Assembly: GCF_023343835.1 (NCBI RefSeq)
Contig: NC_064438.1
Span: forward strand, 12,381,077-12,445,076
DNA from: Lagopus muta
Lineage: Eukaryota; Chordata; Aves; Galliformes; Phasianidae
DNA length: 64,000 bases
Direction: 5' to 3'
The position numbers and the translations under genes were made by a program. Positions 1 through 11,400 of the stretch are shown here, in pieces. Below the pieces are notes generated by a model, which was given only the letters and a program-made list of their open reading frames with translations, did no database searches and was not told the DNA's origin. Every line of letters begins with the position of its first letter. Position 1 is the stretch's first letter.

Positions 1-1502
1 TAACCTGAAGTGTTTTTCCTTCTTTTCTACTCTCTCAGCTCATGGAATCAGGTCAGGACAAACACAGCACTTGCACCCAGCCTTCCCACCTGATTGATGA
101 GGAAACTCTTTCATGTTGAATGAAAGAGTTTGCGCAATACAGAGAACTCATAATGGAAAATAAAAGCCACTGACATCATGGCTAATTACAATTTGCTGCA
201 CTAAAATACAACACCGAGACTATACTGCATACTGGGATCAACGTGTGTGTATTTTCCTGTACGTCTCAATATCCTCCTATTGACAGAAGATAGGAGGACT
301 GGGCTACAGCTGGAGACAGGAAATGATTTTTATGATTTCATTAGAGTAAGCGACAGAAGCACTTCCTTTCTATGAAAGGTTAACAGACAGCTCATTAAAC
401 TTACAGCTGCTTTAAACAGGGTTGCCACCAAAAACAGCGCGCACGACAACGTAAGTAATGTTGATATAAGCTCAGTGCAAAATTAAAATGGAGCTTGCTT
501 AACCTGAAGCACAGAATAAATGACAGCTATCATTGCAATGCAGGACAATGTCAAAGCACCTTCGCTTTCCTAAGGTTTCTTGGGACTATGGATGAAGGGG
601 CAGGAAGTAGGTGAGTGCCAACTACGTGGGACATCAGTAATGACAGGAGCAAACCTGCAGTCCCTTATCAAACATACACTACATGCACAGAGAAACTATC
701 ATAAATGTAAGAGATTCAGGCTTTCATTTTAAGCCCTGTAGAATGTAATAGTCACACCGTTTTCAATTTGTGCCATGTCAAATTGCTGAAGTCACATTCA
801 AAATTGTAGATCTGTACTTGGAGTGAGTGGTGATAGAGGTAGGTTTTAGTTAGATAGAGCAGGTTTTAGTTCTCCTCAATTAAATACAGGTCCTTACTCT
901 TTGATACCCAGCTAGTTATTCAAACCCATTCTGCTCTGCTCAGAGCTGAGTGCAACACAACCACTATCCCTACAGGGCTCTGCTTAGCAACTCACTTCAG
1001 GCATGTGCAAGGCCAGTGCTATGCAGGGGGAAAAAACAGCAGAAACCACCTCCCCTCCATCATGGAGGGCTCTGCACCTCTGTGCTGCAGCCAGTCAGCA
1101 AAACTGGGGGAAAACAAGCAACATTAGCTTGCCCACCTGCTGTGTGGTCTCCACCTTTAACTTGTCTCACTGCCATGCAAGTAGAAAAAACTACAAAAGA
1201 GATTCAACTTCAAAAACACAAAATGTGATCAACATGAGACCTTTTCAATGGGCGATCACACATTAGATATTCTGCCTGGGCAAATCTAGAATCCTAACAA
1301 TACTGCTGATAATACTTTCCTCTTTCAACATCACAACCAGTTGGTATTTCTCCCCTTTGTTATAATTCTTACAGTTTTTTTCCTGTTTTACATCCTCTCT
1401 CCTTCCTCATCAGTTTTTCTAGTGTTATTGCCTCACTTCACCTAGCACAGTCTCTTTTTCAAGCAATCTTGTTTGCATTGGTGTCTGTACAGAACTCAGT
1501 TC
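1..1502. other. Unassigned intergenic sequence
   Basis: No gene, RNA gene or repeat family is recognised here. Both strands carry only short open frames (for example 950-1266 on the plus strand in two overlapping frames) with no splice-site support or familiar motif. The sequence is AT-rich and looks like ordinary intergenic DNA. If the candidate coding unit ending at 1503 is real, its 3' untranslated region would lie here on the minus strand, but no clear minus-strand AATAAA was seen. Confidence 0.5.
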
Positions 1503-2057
1503 TCAGAGTTTGCTGCTGCCCAGAATTGTGACAGCTAATTTCTGAGATCTGAACTGGAAGAAAGAAAGCAGAAAGAAGCCCAGCAGCTTTTTTTCCTGCA
1601 ATTGTTCATTTTCTTCACAAGCATTCAGAAGCACATCTTTTCTCTTATCAATCTCAGATGTTAGCTCCCTGCTAACAACAACAACAACAACAAAAGGTAA
1701 GAGATGAATCATTGAACTGGGGAGGCAAGAAGGAATAGGAACAGTATTTCCCATTGCAAGACCTTCACTGATAGCTGTTGGAAATAACCTGGCTTATTTT
1801 ACCAACCTTGCAATGTCAGGTTCACTTAGTACACGCCTTGTCAGCTCCAAGTGATGGGCACTAACTGCATGGCTGATGCACAGCACTGTGACTGGGGAGT
1901 GAATAAGCAGCTGCTCAATGCCTTTTTCTTTTTTTGCCTGCACATGAAGGATTTTGGAGAAATTGTATAACATTACAGCTGGCTGCTCCTCGTCCCAGGT
2001 GACGTAGGCTTGTCCTTTATCAATGAGTTCAGCTGAGCACATGAATTTCATCATCAT
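1503..2057 (-). CDS. Unidentified two-exon coding candidate (C-terminal part)
   Basis: Not a gene I recognise. An open exon at 1807..2057 follows a good acceptor (TTTGTTCTAG) and starts with three ATG codons. It ends at a donor-like CAAG|GTTGGT with two bases of a split codon. A second open segment, 1503..1668, follows an acceptor-like TTAGCAG and continues in exactly the required phase, completing AG|G as Arg, to a TGA. Joined, they give 137 residues. The first exon has protein-like composition (for example AYVTWDEEQPAV and HHLELTRRVL). The second starts as a charged, helix-prone stretch and then turns hydrophobic. The placing of hydrophobic and acidic residues faintly recalls the DALR anticodon-binding region of arginyl-tRNA-synthetase-like proteins, but I would not assign it. 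No upstream exon was fixed. It lies downstream of the SAAL1 3' end on the same strand, where mammals have TPH1, and it does not look like TPH1. It may be chance. Confidence 0.35.
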
Positions 2058-3930
2058 CTAGAACAAAAAATTAAGTAAACAGCAGACATTAAAAAGGAAA
2101 AATTGACACTATTTAATTTTCTTTGGAAAACAAAGGATGCACTATGGAATTGCCATGACTAGGAGACAAAACAACAAAAATAGAGTGAAAGTATCATGGA
2201 GATGCTGCTGCCTTCATAACTCTACCTCCATAAAGAGCAAGGAACTAGTGGGAAAGAGTATGGATTTTCAAGATATAAAAAGAAAACACACACAAACAAA
2301 AAAAATATACAAGAACACAGCCAAGGTAGCATACTTTTTCCACATCAATATCTAACTACGAATGTGATTGACATACAAATATTTGGAACATTTCGTGTGT
2401 GCTTGGCTTAGTTATAATCAAAGGTAGTTATGCCCAATTAATGCTAACAACACACAATCTCAGAGAAAAAGGAATTACCTAGCAGTTATAAGAATACATG
2501 AACTAAACATGTAATGAAAGAAAATTAAGAAAGCAGACTGACATGGATATGGAGAAGCATGGAAATTATCAGCATATTATGTTTCATGGTTTAGGTTATC
2601 AGAAATGAAAGGTCTGAGACAAAAATACTGTCTCAGCAGCAACAATCTCCTCACACCATGAAGGGAGCAGATTAAGCATTTCTTATCAGTTTTCTTCCCC
2701 ACACACCAGATTTCTTTGGATATATGTGGCGTTGCCCCACCAGGAGCACATTGCTGTGTGGGACTAAGATACCAGATGGACACAAAACAGGAGTCAAAAA
2801 TACCACCAATACTCCTATCTCTGAGTGAAATTATTACACCAATATTGCAAGCCTTGTGGTCCAATTTCTACGTCAATTTTCTAGGTGTTCTCATACCACA
2901 ACTCACATGCAGCTCAGCCTAAGCAGGACCAAGTTCCTGTTACTTTAGTTCAATGCTTCATACAGCCACTTGTTGTCTGGAGCTCTGCAGAAGGCACTGA
3001 GGATGAATCCGGTCTTTGGTTTGCAAGAAAGCCACTCTCCTGATTTTACAGATAAAGCCATTCTGAAGCAGCAAGCTCAGCGAGTCCTGACTTGACAGAG
3101 TGTCAAAGGATGGGTAGGACGGAGGGAAGAAAATGAACAGGCATGTTATGTTCATGAAGCACAAGCACAGAGAGATCCCTGCTGGCAAGATGCTGTAATA
3201 CATGGGCACCGTTGCAGATACATCACTCACCTGATGTCACAAAGTTTCTTCCACACCTGTCTGAACGACAAAAACATTGCACATTTCCCTCACGAACAAT
3301 TTGGCATCAACTTCTTTCAGTTAAAGACAGCTCTGCCTCACCCACACAGCACAGCTTACACAAGAACAGCTGTTTGGTGGGGTAAATGACTAAAGTCTCC
3401 TTCCATTAAGTTCAGAAAGGATAAAAATGCCAACGTATTTGAATTTATATTCTGCAGAAGCAAGGCTGATGAACCTACTTCTACAGTTCCTTCCACCATG
3501 TGGAAGAGGATAGGACCCAGCTGGTTTGCCATTCATGGAAACCACCCATTTGTCCTACTACTTGACAGGCTATTATCCAACTTAGGCAACCCCATCAGGA
3601 AAATGCTGCAAACAAGTTGGTGGTGGGCTATTGTGAAGATACATGAAGATACGTACAATGTGTTTGGGGATGAACTAATTCAGCCAAGCCAGCAAGTGGG
3701 TGAGAGGCACTGACTTCCAGACCATGAGAATGGCCAAGCAAAGACAGCAAGAGATGGTTAAAGTGAGCATCCAAGGAAGAACAACATATTTTACAGGACA
3801 ATGACGGGATGAGGAGGTTCCACTTTGCTCCTTACAAAGGACATGTTTAAGAGAGTAACGGATGTTTCCAGCAGCCCAGGCAATGAATTCATTTGATACC
3901 TGGAATGAAGAGGAGCGTACGGATTTCTTT
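2058..3930. other. Unassigned sequence between candidate exon and SAAL1 3' end
   Basis: No firmly supported gene. On the minus strand there is an open stretch of about 75 codons directly after an acceptor-like CATTCCAG near 3900, running to a stop near 3676, and another open stretch at 2958-3230. Neither shows a recognisable motif or a splice chain that links it to the candidate exon at 1807-2057. They are the obvious places to look for its upstream exons. No repeat family was recognised. Confidence 0.4.
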
Positions 3931-5480
3931 TTTTAAAAAAGAAACTTTATTACAAATCTGAAGGTTTAAGAAAATATCCCAAAACTGTCAAAGTAGTATG
4001 AAAAATGTTGTCATCCTATTCACAGTTACCAGTTTTCTCCAATAAACACAGCATATAAAAATTCATAGAAACCACTGCACTTCTTTTTGGTAACACAAAT
4101 CAGACTCTTTAACTCCAAACCCCACACCAACAATTCAGAAGTTGCTGGCAGTCCAAAGAAAAGATTGAAATGTGCTTTTTGCTTTTTTTTTTTCTTTTTT
4201 AAAACTTGAAGTTTGGATGACAAGTCCATATGCATACACAGATACTGTATTTGCCACATGTACGTGAAACTTGGGGCAAACAAAACATGGCCCAGCACAA
4301 TACTTAAAAGCCTATAAAAACCTGAAGTGTTGGGTAATGTGTGTACAGTGGTACTGTTATTCTCTGTGCTCTGGTTTCTAGTTCTCTTTACACCCCAAAT
4401 CTGATGAAGACCAATTGTTTTCTCCTCCTATTTACTGAAACACCTGAAGCTGATGTGCTGCTCACGCAGACACAGAATGTTAGCTGCTCTGCATGCAGGA
4501 ATGTGAAAAGGAAACGTAGTTTAAAGAGAAAGTAATTAAAAGCATGGTTCTTAGAAGACTCTGTACACTGAATTCACTGACTGCAAGTGATCTAACACCT
4601 TAACTCCTTGAAAAGCCAGGCTCACAAGGCATTTCTGATGTCCTTCTCAGAGGACTCATAAAACACACAAACAAGGAAAGAACCGTGATAGGTGTTGTCT
4701 TCCCAAAATGAAGTACAGATCACTTTCAAAAAGCAAAAAGTTGGCAAGTATGCCAAGGATTAAACCAAACCTACATCATTAACTCCAGGTAACTGGCTGC
4801 TGTGGCTGGAAGCTGCAGCACACATCTTTGGAAAGCACATTCTCAATCCTTTGAAATGCATGGGGCCTGCATGTCAGGACTCAGCGCTGTAGTGCAAAAG
4901 AGGCTTCAGTATCAGACACAAAGATTCTGAAGGTGCAGGATGAAACATTTGTTACTATAGCTGTTCAAGGTACTGTTGTAAGAAGAAAAAACAACCCTTT
5001 GCTGTGTAATTTAACTCTATTTTCATCAGGTGCATGAAAACGCTTGGCCAAAAGACATCTGAGACTTCCCATTAGTTCATTTTTCTGCTGCCAGCAGCAA
5101 CTTGGAAAATGCCAGCATCACGTCAGGAACAACTCCTGTGTGTTTAATTCATTTTGCTGATTCAACGTAACTTGAAAAGCACAGGACCAAGAGTTATTCA
5201 AACAACACTATTTTGCACAGGAGCAACAAGAAGTGAACAGTCTTTCGTCACCAGAGCAAACAGGATGGAAGATGCAGAACCAAACTCCAAATAATTTCCT
5301 TCACCATGCAGACCAGGTAATACCTTACTCAATCAGGGCTACATTTCTTAAAAGCCACCTGCTGGTAAGGAAGTTGCCCCATTCTTCCACATGTACTGAA
5401 AAACTGATTTCTGAAACACTGTAACAAACAGTCAAAAAAAATCTTCCTTCCAAAAAAGGAAAAGTATTTCATGTTCTCTT
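3930..5480 (-). other. SAAL1: SAAL1 3' untranslated region
   Basis: This stretch runs from the SAAL1 stop codon (5481-5483) to just past the minus-strand AATAAA at 3946-3951, a 3' untranslated region of about 1.5 kb. It has no repeats or coding signal. The end is inferred from the poly(A) signal only, and earlier cleavage is possible. Confidence 0.55.
3946..3951 (-). terminator. SAAL1: SAAL1 poly(A) signal
   Basis: The plus strand reads TTTATT, so the minus strand reads AATAAA, in the context AATAAAGTTTC and followed by a T-rich stretch. It is the first canonical hexamer I found downstream of the SAAL1 stop codon. The assignment is by position only. Confidence 0.55.
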
Positions 5481-8400
5481 TTAGGTGGGGACCTTCAGGC
5501 TTGGGAAACGTTTTTCTAGATTTTCAGCAAGCGTTCCATCAGCCTCACGCAGGACTTCCAGGAAGCTCTCCACCTGGAAATACAATTGCAAGCACAAATG
5601 TACACAAAAGAATAAGAAGAAGCCCGCTTGCATGGACCACAACTCTCATATTAGGTTTAAGAGTCTTTCTACTGCTGTATCTTCCTACCAACAGCAGCCA
5701 GCAGTAGCTATTATAAAGAATAATGAAAAAATGTTCCATTGTAAATGCCTTCCCTCCTCAGCTCCACAGCTTCAGGTGGCTGTTATTTTATTGTTTAAAA
5801 GTAGATAAAGAGAAGTTTCCTACATGAAAACAATACCAAACATTATGATTATTCTGTAAGAATATCCAGGGCAGATTCCCAGCAGGCAGACCTTTGCAGT
5901 CCTTCTTTCATTCCAGCACAGTTTGACCCTTTGCCTAGCTGGTGACCTAGGCAAAGCTCTGGCTGAAGAAAGCCATAAGATAGAGGATGAGACTGCCTGA
6001 AGTGGTGCATTACCTGTGCCTGAGCAATCCTGTCCAACCTCTATTCTACACCTGATCCTCAAAGGACTTCCAAGAGCAGTATTTTTCAAGCTATCTTATA
6101 TGCTTTACCACATACTCACTGATGTGAAATACAGGGGCAAGAGGTTCTGGAACGCACAGGAACACGTCTGTTCATTTAGATGTCCCTGGTTTAGTCCTTC
6201 TAATGTATTTTCCTAGAAAATTAAATGAGAAGTGTAACTAGTATATCCTGAGTGGCTGTCAAAGAAAAACACACAGCTGTGTACACAGTGGCTTAAGGAT
6301 GTACTTCATTCACAGAACAAGTGAAACAACCACAAGCAAGTAGGACTTGAAGAGTTCTGAGAGTACCAAACATTAATACAATAAGGTGAGAAAACTCACA
6401 CCTTACACAAGTCCCTTCTTCTGAATGAAGGCTCCTATAGTAAAGAAGTCTTGGCCCAAGGGCACACCCCTCAGAAAACACGTGTCTCTGCTATCTGACA
6501 CACATTACAGACTTTCTGATCAGTTCTCTAATGAACTTCCAGAATGCCGTTTCACTTGCTCAGAAAAACATCCCATTAAAACAGAATCATAGAATCACAG
6601 AATGGCCTGGGTTGAAAAGGCCACCCAGTTCCAACCCCCTGCTGTGTGCAGGCTTGCCAGTCAGCAGACCAGGCTGCCCAGAGCCACATCCAGCCTGGCC
6701 TTGAATGCCTCCAGGGATGGGGCATCCACAGCCTCCTTGGCAATCTGTTCCAGTGCCTCACCACCCTCTGTGTGAAAAACTTCCTCCTAAAATCTAACCT
6801 AAACCTCCCCTGTCTCAGTTTAAGACCATTCCCCCTTGTCCTATCTCTATCCACCCTTGCAAACAGCTGCTCCCCCTCCTGTTTATATGCTCCCTTCAAG
6901 TACTGGAAGGCCACAATGAGGTCTCCCAGGAGCCTTCTCTATCTATCAGCAGAACTTAAATGATTCTTACCTTGGTCAGTTCTTGAAACATATTGGAAAG
7001 TAATTCACAACAAATATCCTTCAGAATTTTCAAATGAAAATCTTCCTCCTTTAGTTCAGCCTTTCCAGTTTCTTCTTGTTCAGATTCCTTTGAGTTATCA
7101 ACAGATCTCTTCCCACAGCCCTCCATGTATTGTAAGATACGAATCAAGCTCCCAATCAGAGGCATATCTAATATAAGAGAACAAAAAAGGGAAAGTTTAA
7201 CACTAATTTTTTTCCTAATTCTTTCAAGGAATTTCAATTCTGAGGCAGATGGGAAGATTTTACAGAAAGGCCATAGGAATGTGTATTCTGACATTGTTAT
7301 GGCTTTTAATCAAACGTTTCAAAAAAAAAACAAGTGGAACAACTTAAAATCCAAGTCATTCTTTACTGCAAGCTAACCTGGATCTATTAGCATTTTACAG
7401 TAATGGTAGGGAATAGAAGAAAGTGTTTCTCTACGGTAACCTAAAGCAAGCCTAATTATTTCTAGAGCCCTGTGAGCAATAGTGTACCAAACCCACTTCT
7501 GAGCTCCTGAGAACACTCTCTGTGTAGGTCTGTCTGCAGAAGTGGCAGGGATGGTGAGGACTGGAGCCCTCTGTGCCATTCTCTTATGTCTTTCATCTCT
7601 CTGCTGTACCAAACTACAAGCAAACCTAATGACAGCCAGACCTCACTTAGCACCTTTAGAAGGGAAAAAAAGAAGCTTGTATGTTAAATTTGCACCATGA
7701 TAATCCCATTTGATAAACAAAACTGGCAAAACCTCTTTCTGCTACAGGTGATGCTGACTCACATTCCCAAAGAAGCCTTTTAATTCTAAAGACTTCTCGA
7801 TGGACTGAAAAGTTACAAGTGATTAAATGGATTCAAGTACAGAATTTCCCCCTCTTGAGAAAAAAGACTAGCAAGACCTCTTATTTTAGCAAAGACAAAT
7901 TCTGCAATTCTCATGCACTTGGCCAGTGGAGAAGGCTGAAGAGAATGTACAGATTCTAATGCCACAACTGTTCAAAGGTATCCAGGACCTGAATTTTGAA
8001 CTACCTGTGATTTTCAGATTTGCCACTGAGGAGCCTTACTGCATTCAAACATGCATCTGAGTTACACGTTCTGAACTGACCTATTACTAAACAGCAATTA
8101 ATTAACCATCTTTCACTCCATCAGTTCAACTGTAACAGCATTAAAATAGCAAAAGGAACAACAACAAAAATGCATGACTTGCTTTTCCTCATCTTGATGT
8201 ATTCCTGTTCTGTCTGTGAAGCAAATATGGCAGACAGCACGGACAGAACAGAGGCCAATACAGTCTTCTGCTCCTGCACAATGATTGGCGGATCATCTGG
8301 CTGGCAGAGCTCGTGGCAAATGAGGTCATAAAGTAAAGTCCAGGTCTCTTTTCCTCCATCAGGAGCCTGCACTTGAAAAAGAAACAAAGAGAACCCATCA

Positions 8401-11400
8401 GATTTAATCTGGGCACGCTAACTGTTTTTCTTCTCACTCAACATCTGATGAGCTGGAAGTTACTTGCATTCTTAGTCCCATGATATGCAGCAATTCAAGT
8501 GTCTTACCAATAGCCTGTATGCCCTCATCCACTGTAGTGAGGAGCTGCAAGATATGCATATAAACATCAAGTCCTTCTGGGCTATCTGAGCTACATAGAA
8601 CAAAAGAAGAAACAAAGCCAGATTAGATTACCAAGCTAACACACAGGGTTACAAATCCAGACAGAACTCTCACATACCGGACTTGTTTGGCTGCTTCAAG
8701 TATACAAGGCACAATTTTAAAGTCTGGAAGCTCTTCAGGGGAGTCATCTGTAGATGGTCCCACAGGCTGACAAGTGCCACTTTTAATCCAGTTTAACATC
8801 ACCTCCTCATCCAGATCAAAGAGTTTGTCCACCACTTCGCCCACTTTTACCAGCAATTCAACTGCACAAAAAAGAAGAAACCAAAAATCAAGCAAATAAA
8901 GAGCAGAAATTAGTTCACAAAATGCTAACACACAAAAGTATCCAAATAAATTAAGTGCAGAAATAATCTGTTTCATTCATTATCTCCTAAGGGTTGCTAC
9001 GCTCGTGTGCTTTTTGTGGCACAAATGAGGTGAAAAGCTTGATAGATAGGGACTGCTGGAAAGCCCACTGATACATTATACCCCATCATGCCATTTATAA
9101 AGTAGGATCTTTTTTTGGTAAAGGGACTTCAGGTTTCTGAGAAGTCAAAACCTCTGCTTCTGACATAAAACATGACAAAATTTGTCCCTAAAAATGTATT
9201 TTTTGCCTGCTCACCTCCATTTTACTCGGGTAGATCTGGGATTCCAGTGGGAACAAGCATGACTTCTGAGTCATCAAAAACAAACAAAAAAACAACATGA
9301 AGTTGGCATTTTTCAAATTCTAAAAGCTAAATTAGCTGGAGTCCTGTACATGCACAAGAAGGCTGCAGGGTGACCTCATTGCAGCCTTTCAGTACCTAAA
9401 GGGAGCCTACAGAGGGGAGGGGAATCAACTCTTTGAAAGGGTTGATAACTGCAGGACAAGGGGAAATGGTTTTAAGTTGAGGGAAGGAAGATCTAGGTTG
9501 GATGTCAGGGTGAAGTTCTTTACAGAGAGAGTGGTGAGGTGCTGGAACAGGCTGCCCAGAGAGGCTGTGGATGCCCCGTCCCTGGAGGTGTTTGAGGCCA
9601 GGTTGGATGGGGCCCTGGGCAGCCTGGTCTAGTATTAGATGGGGAGGTTGGTGGCCCTGTGTGTGGCAGGAGGGTTGGAGATTCATGATCCTTGAGGTCC
9701 CTTCCAACCCTGGCCATTCTGTGATTCAGTTTATATATGTGTATTTATAAATCCTGCAAAGGAGGGACAGATTTATGTTGGTGTCTTTCGAATTCAGGAG
9801 GCTTCCTTTAAAGATGAAGAAATCTCATACTCCCAAACGAAAACATGTGGCTTTGTAATTGCATAGTGCAGTTCTTATCTTTTCTGCAAAACATGAATGC
9901 AAAACATTCATTCTCAGTGGCAACTCACCATTTGTAGAGCTTGACATGATAAAGCAAACACAGTCATACACTGAAGGGCTGTCTCGGATCCTCTCAACCC
10001 AAATGTTGGCCACCTCAGGTTGGGAGAGGCAAGTCAGCAACAGCCTAGGCAGAAATTGCCCAGAGATTGTAACAGATCAGAAGCCAGATCACTGATCTTA
10101 GCTGTACAAGTGTAAATCCAACATAACAAGCATGAAGTGACAGAAGACAGGAACCGAGCCACAGAAAATCAATTCCAGAATAAAGTGGAAATGACAAAAG
10201 GATAGGATGGGAAGACATTAAAATTATGAGCCCGCTTGCCAATCTTTTTCCCAGGACCTCAGAACAGAGCAGAATTACACTAAGGATATGTTAATTTCTG
10301 AGATGTCCTACCTGCTTGTTTCCAGGAGAGTTGGAGAGTCTGAATCACACAAACGTTGCAGTAACACCTGGCTTTAAGTAGAAAATCCAAGATAAAAATA
10401 TTAAGAAAAAAAAACTTTTAATGCCTTTTTAAAAACATACATTCCAAACTTAATTTCATAGCTGCAGCAGTGCACTATGATTAAAACTAGCTCTTCCTTA
10501 CAATGCATGCATCACCGGTGCTTCAAGATTGCCAGGCTCAGAGATTGAAAATGCGAGAGTTTGACAAGTGGCTATAAAACATTACATCAATAACATCAAG
10601 TGGGCATTCATTTCATCTTCACTGAACACTTTCCAACCACTAAGGGTTTGTCAAAGATGTGTGAACAAAGGCAGTGCAAGGAAATTTAGTTCCTTTTGTA
10701 GTATACAATGTGAGAGCTCATAGAAGCAGTACTTAGCATGTATAAAGTACACACACACCTACCCGAGATTCTCATCTTTACTAATGGACATGCATATGTC
10801 TTGGAAACAGGCCATATTGCCCAGTATTCCCACACAGATCTCCTGAAAAGTCAATGCACAGTACAGTGAAATATCTGCAACACAGTTCACAATTTTATTT
10901 CCACAGCCACAAGACATAAGAAAGGTTCAAAGCTGCTTTCCAGTTTGGCTTTCAAATACTTCTGACTTAGCAATGTCTAGATAGGTACAGATTTCCTAAG
11001 GGATGTTGTTAGGCTAGACTGAAGTACACAACAAGTACTGTTCAGATATTTAGCACAGTTCAGGCACTTCATAAAAGCAAATATACCTTGAAATAGAAGT
11101 TCGCTTGCAAGGCACATATACATTGTTTGGAAGTTAGACTAGCATTGCTATTATTAAAGCAATAACAGAGCCCTAGGGACAACAATATACTCTTATTTCC
11201 CCCTCTACAGATGAGCCATATAATAGGCTTGATACCATTAGTAATGATGTGTATCAGCTTCATCATCACCAAAATAGCTGCTAACTGGACCATACTGAAG
11301 ACACCGTGCTAAAAAGCATCCTAAAATTAAATTGTGTTTTCTCCTCGTTCTTCAAAAGCGCAGTGGGAGGTGGGAGCTGTTTAGGAATGCTGGCACAGAG

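Noticed and set aside
6576-6963. 112-codon minus-strand and 105-codon plus-strand frames
   Set aside because: Both fall inside the CR1 copy at 6582-6942 and reflect that repeat rather than a gene.
9396-9717. Minus-strand frames of 65-103 codons
   Set aside because: They are the antisense strand of the CR1 copy at 9357-9727. The same protein-like string recurs at 11877-12218 because the same repeat is there in the other orientation.
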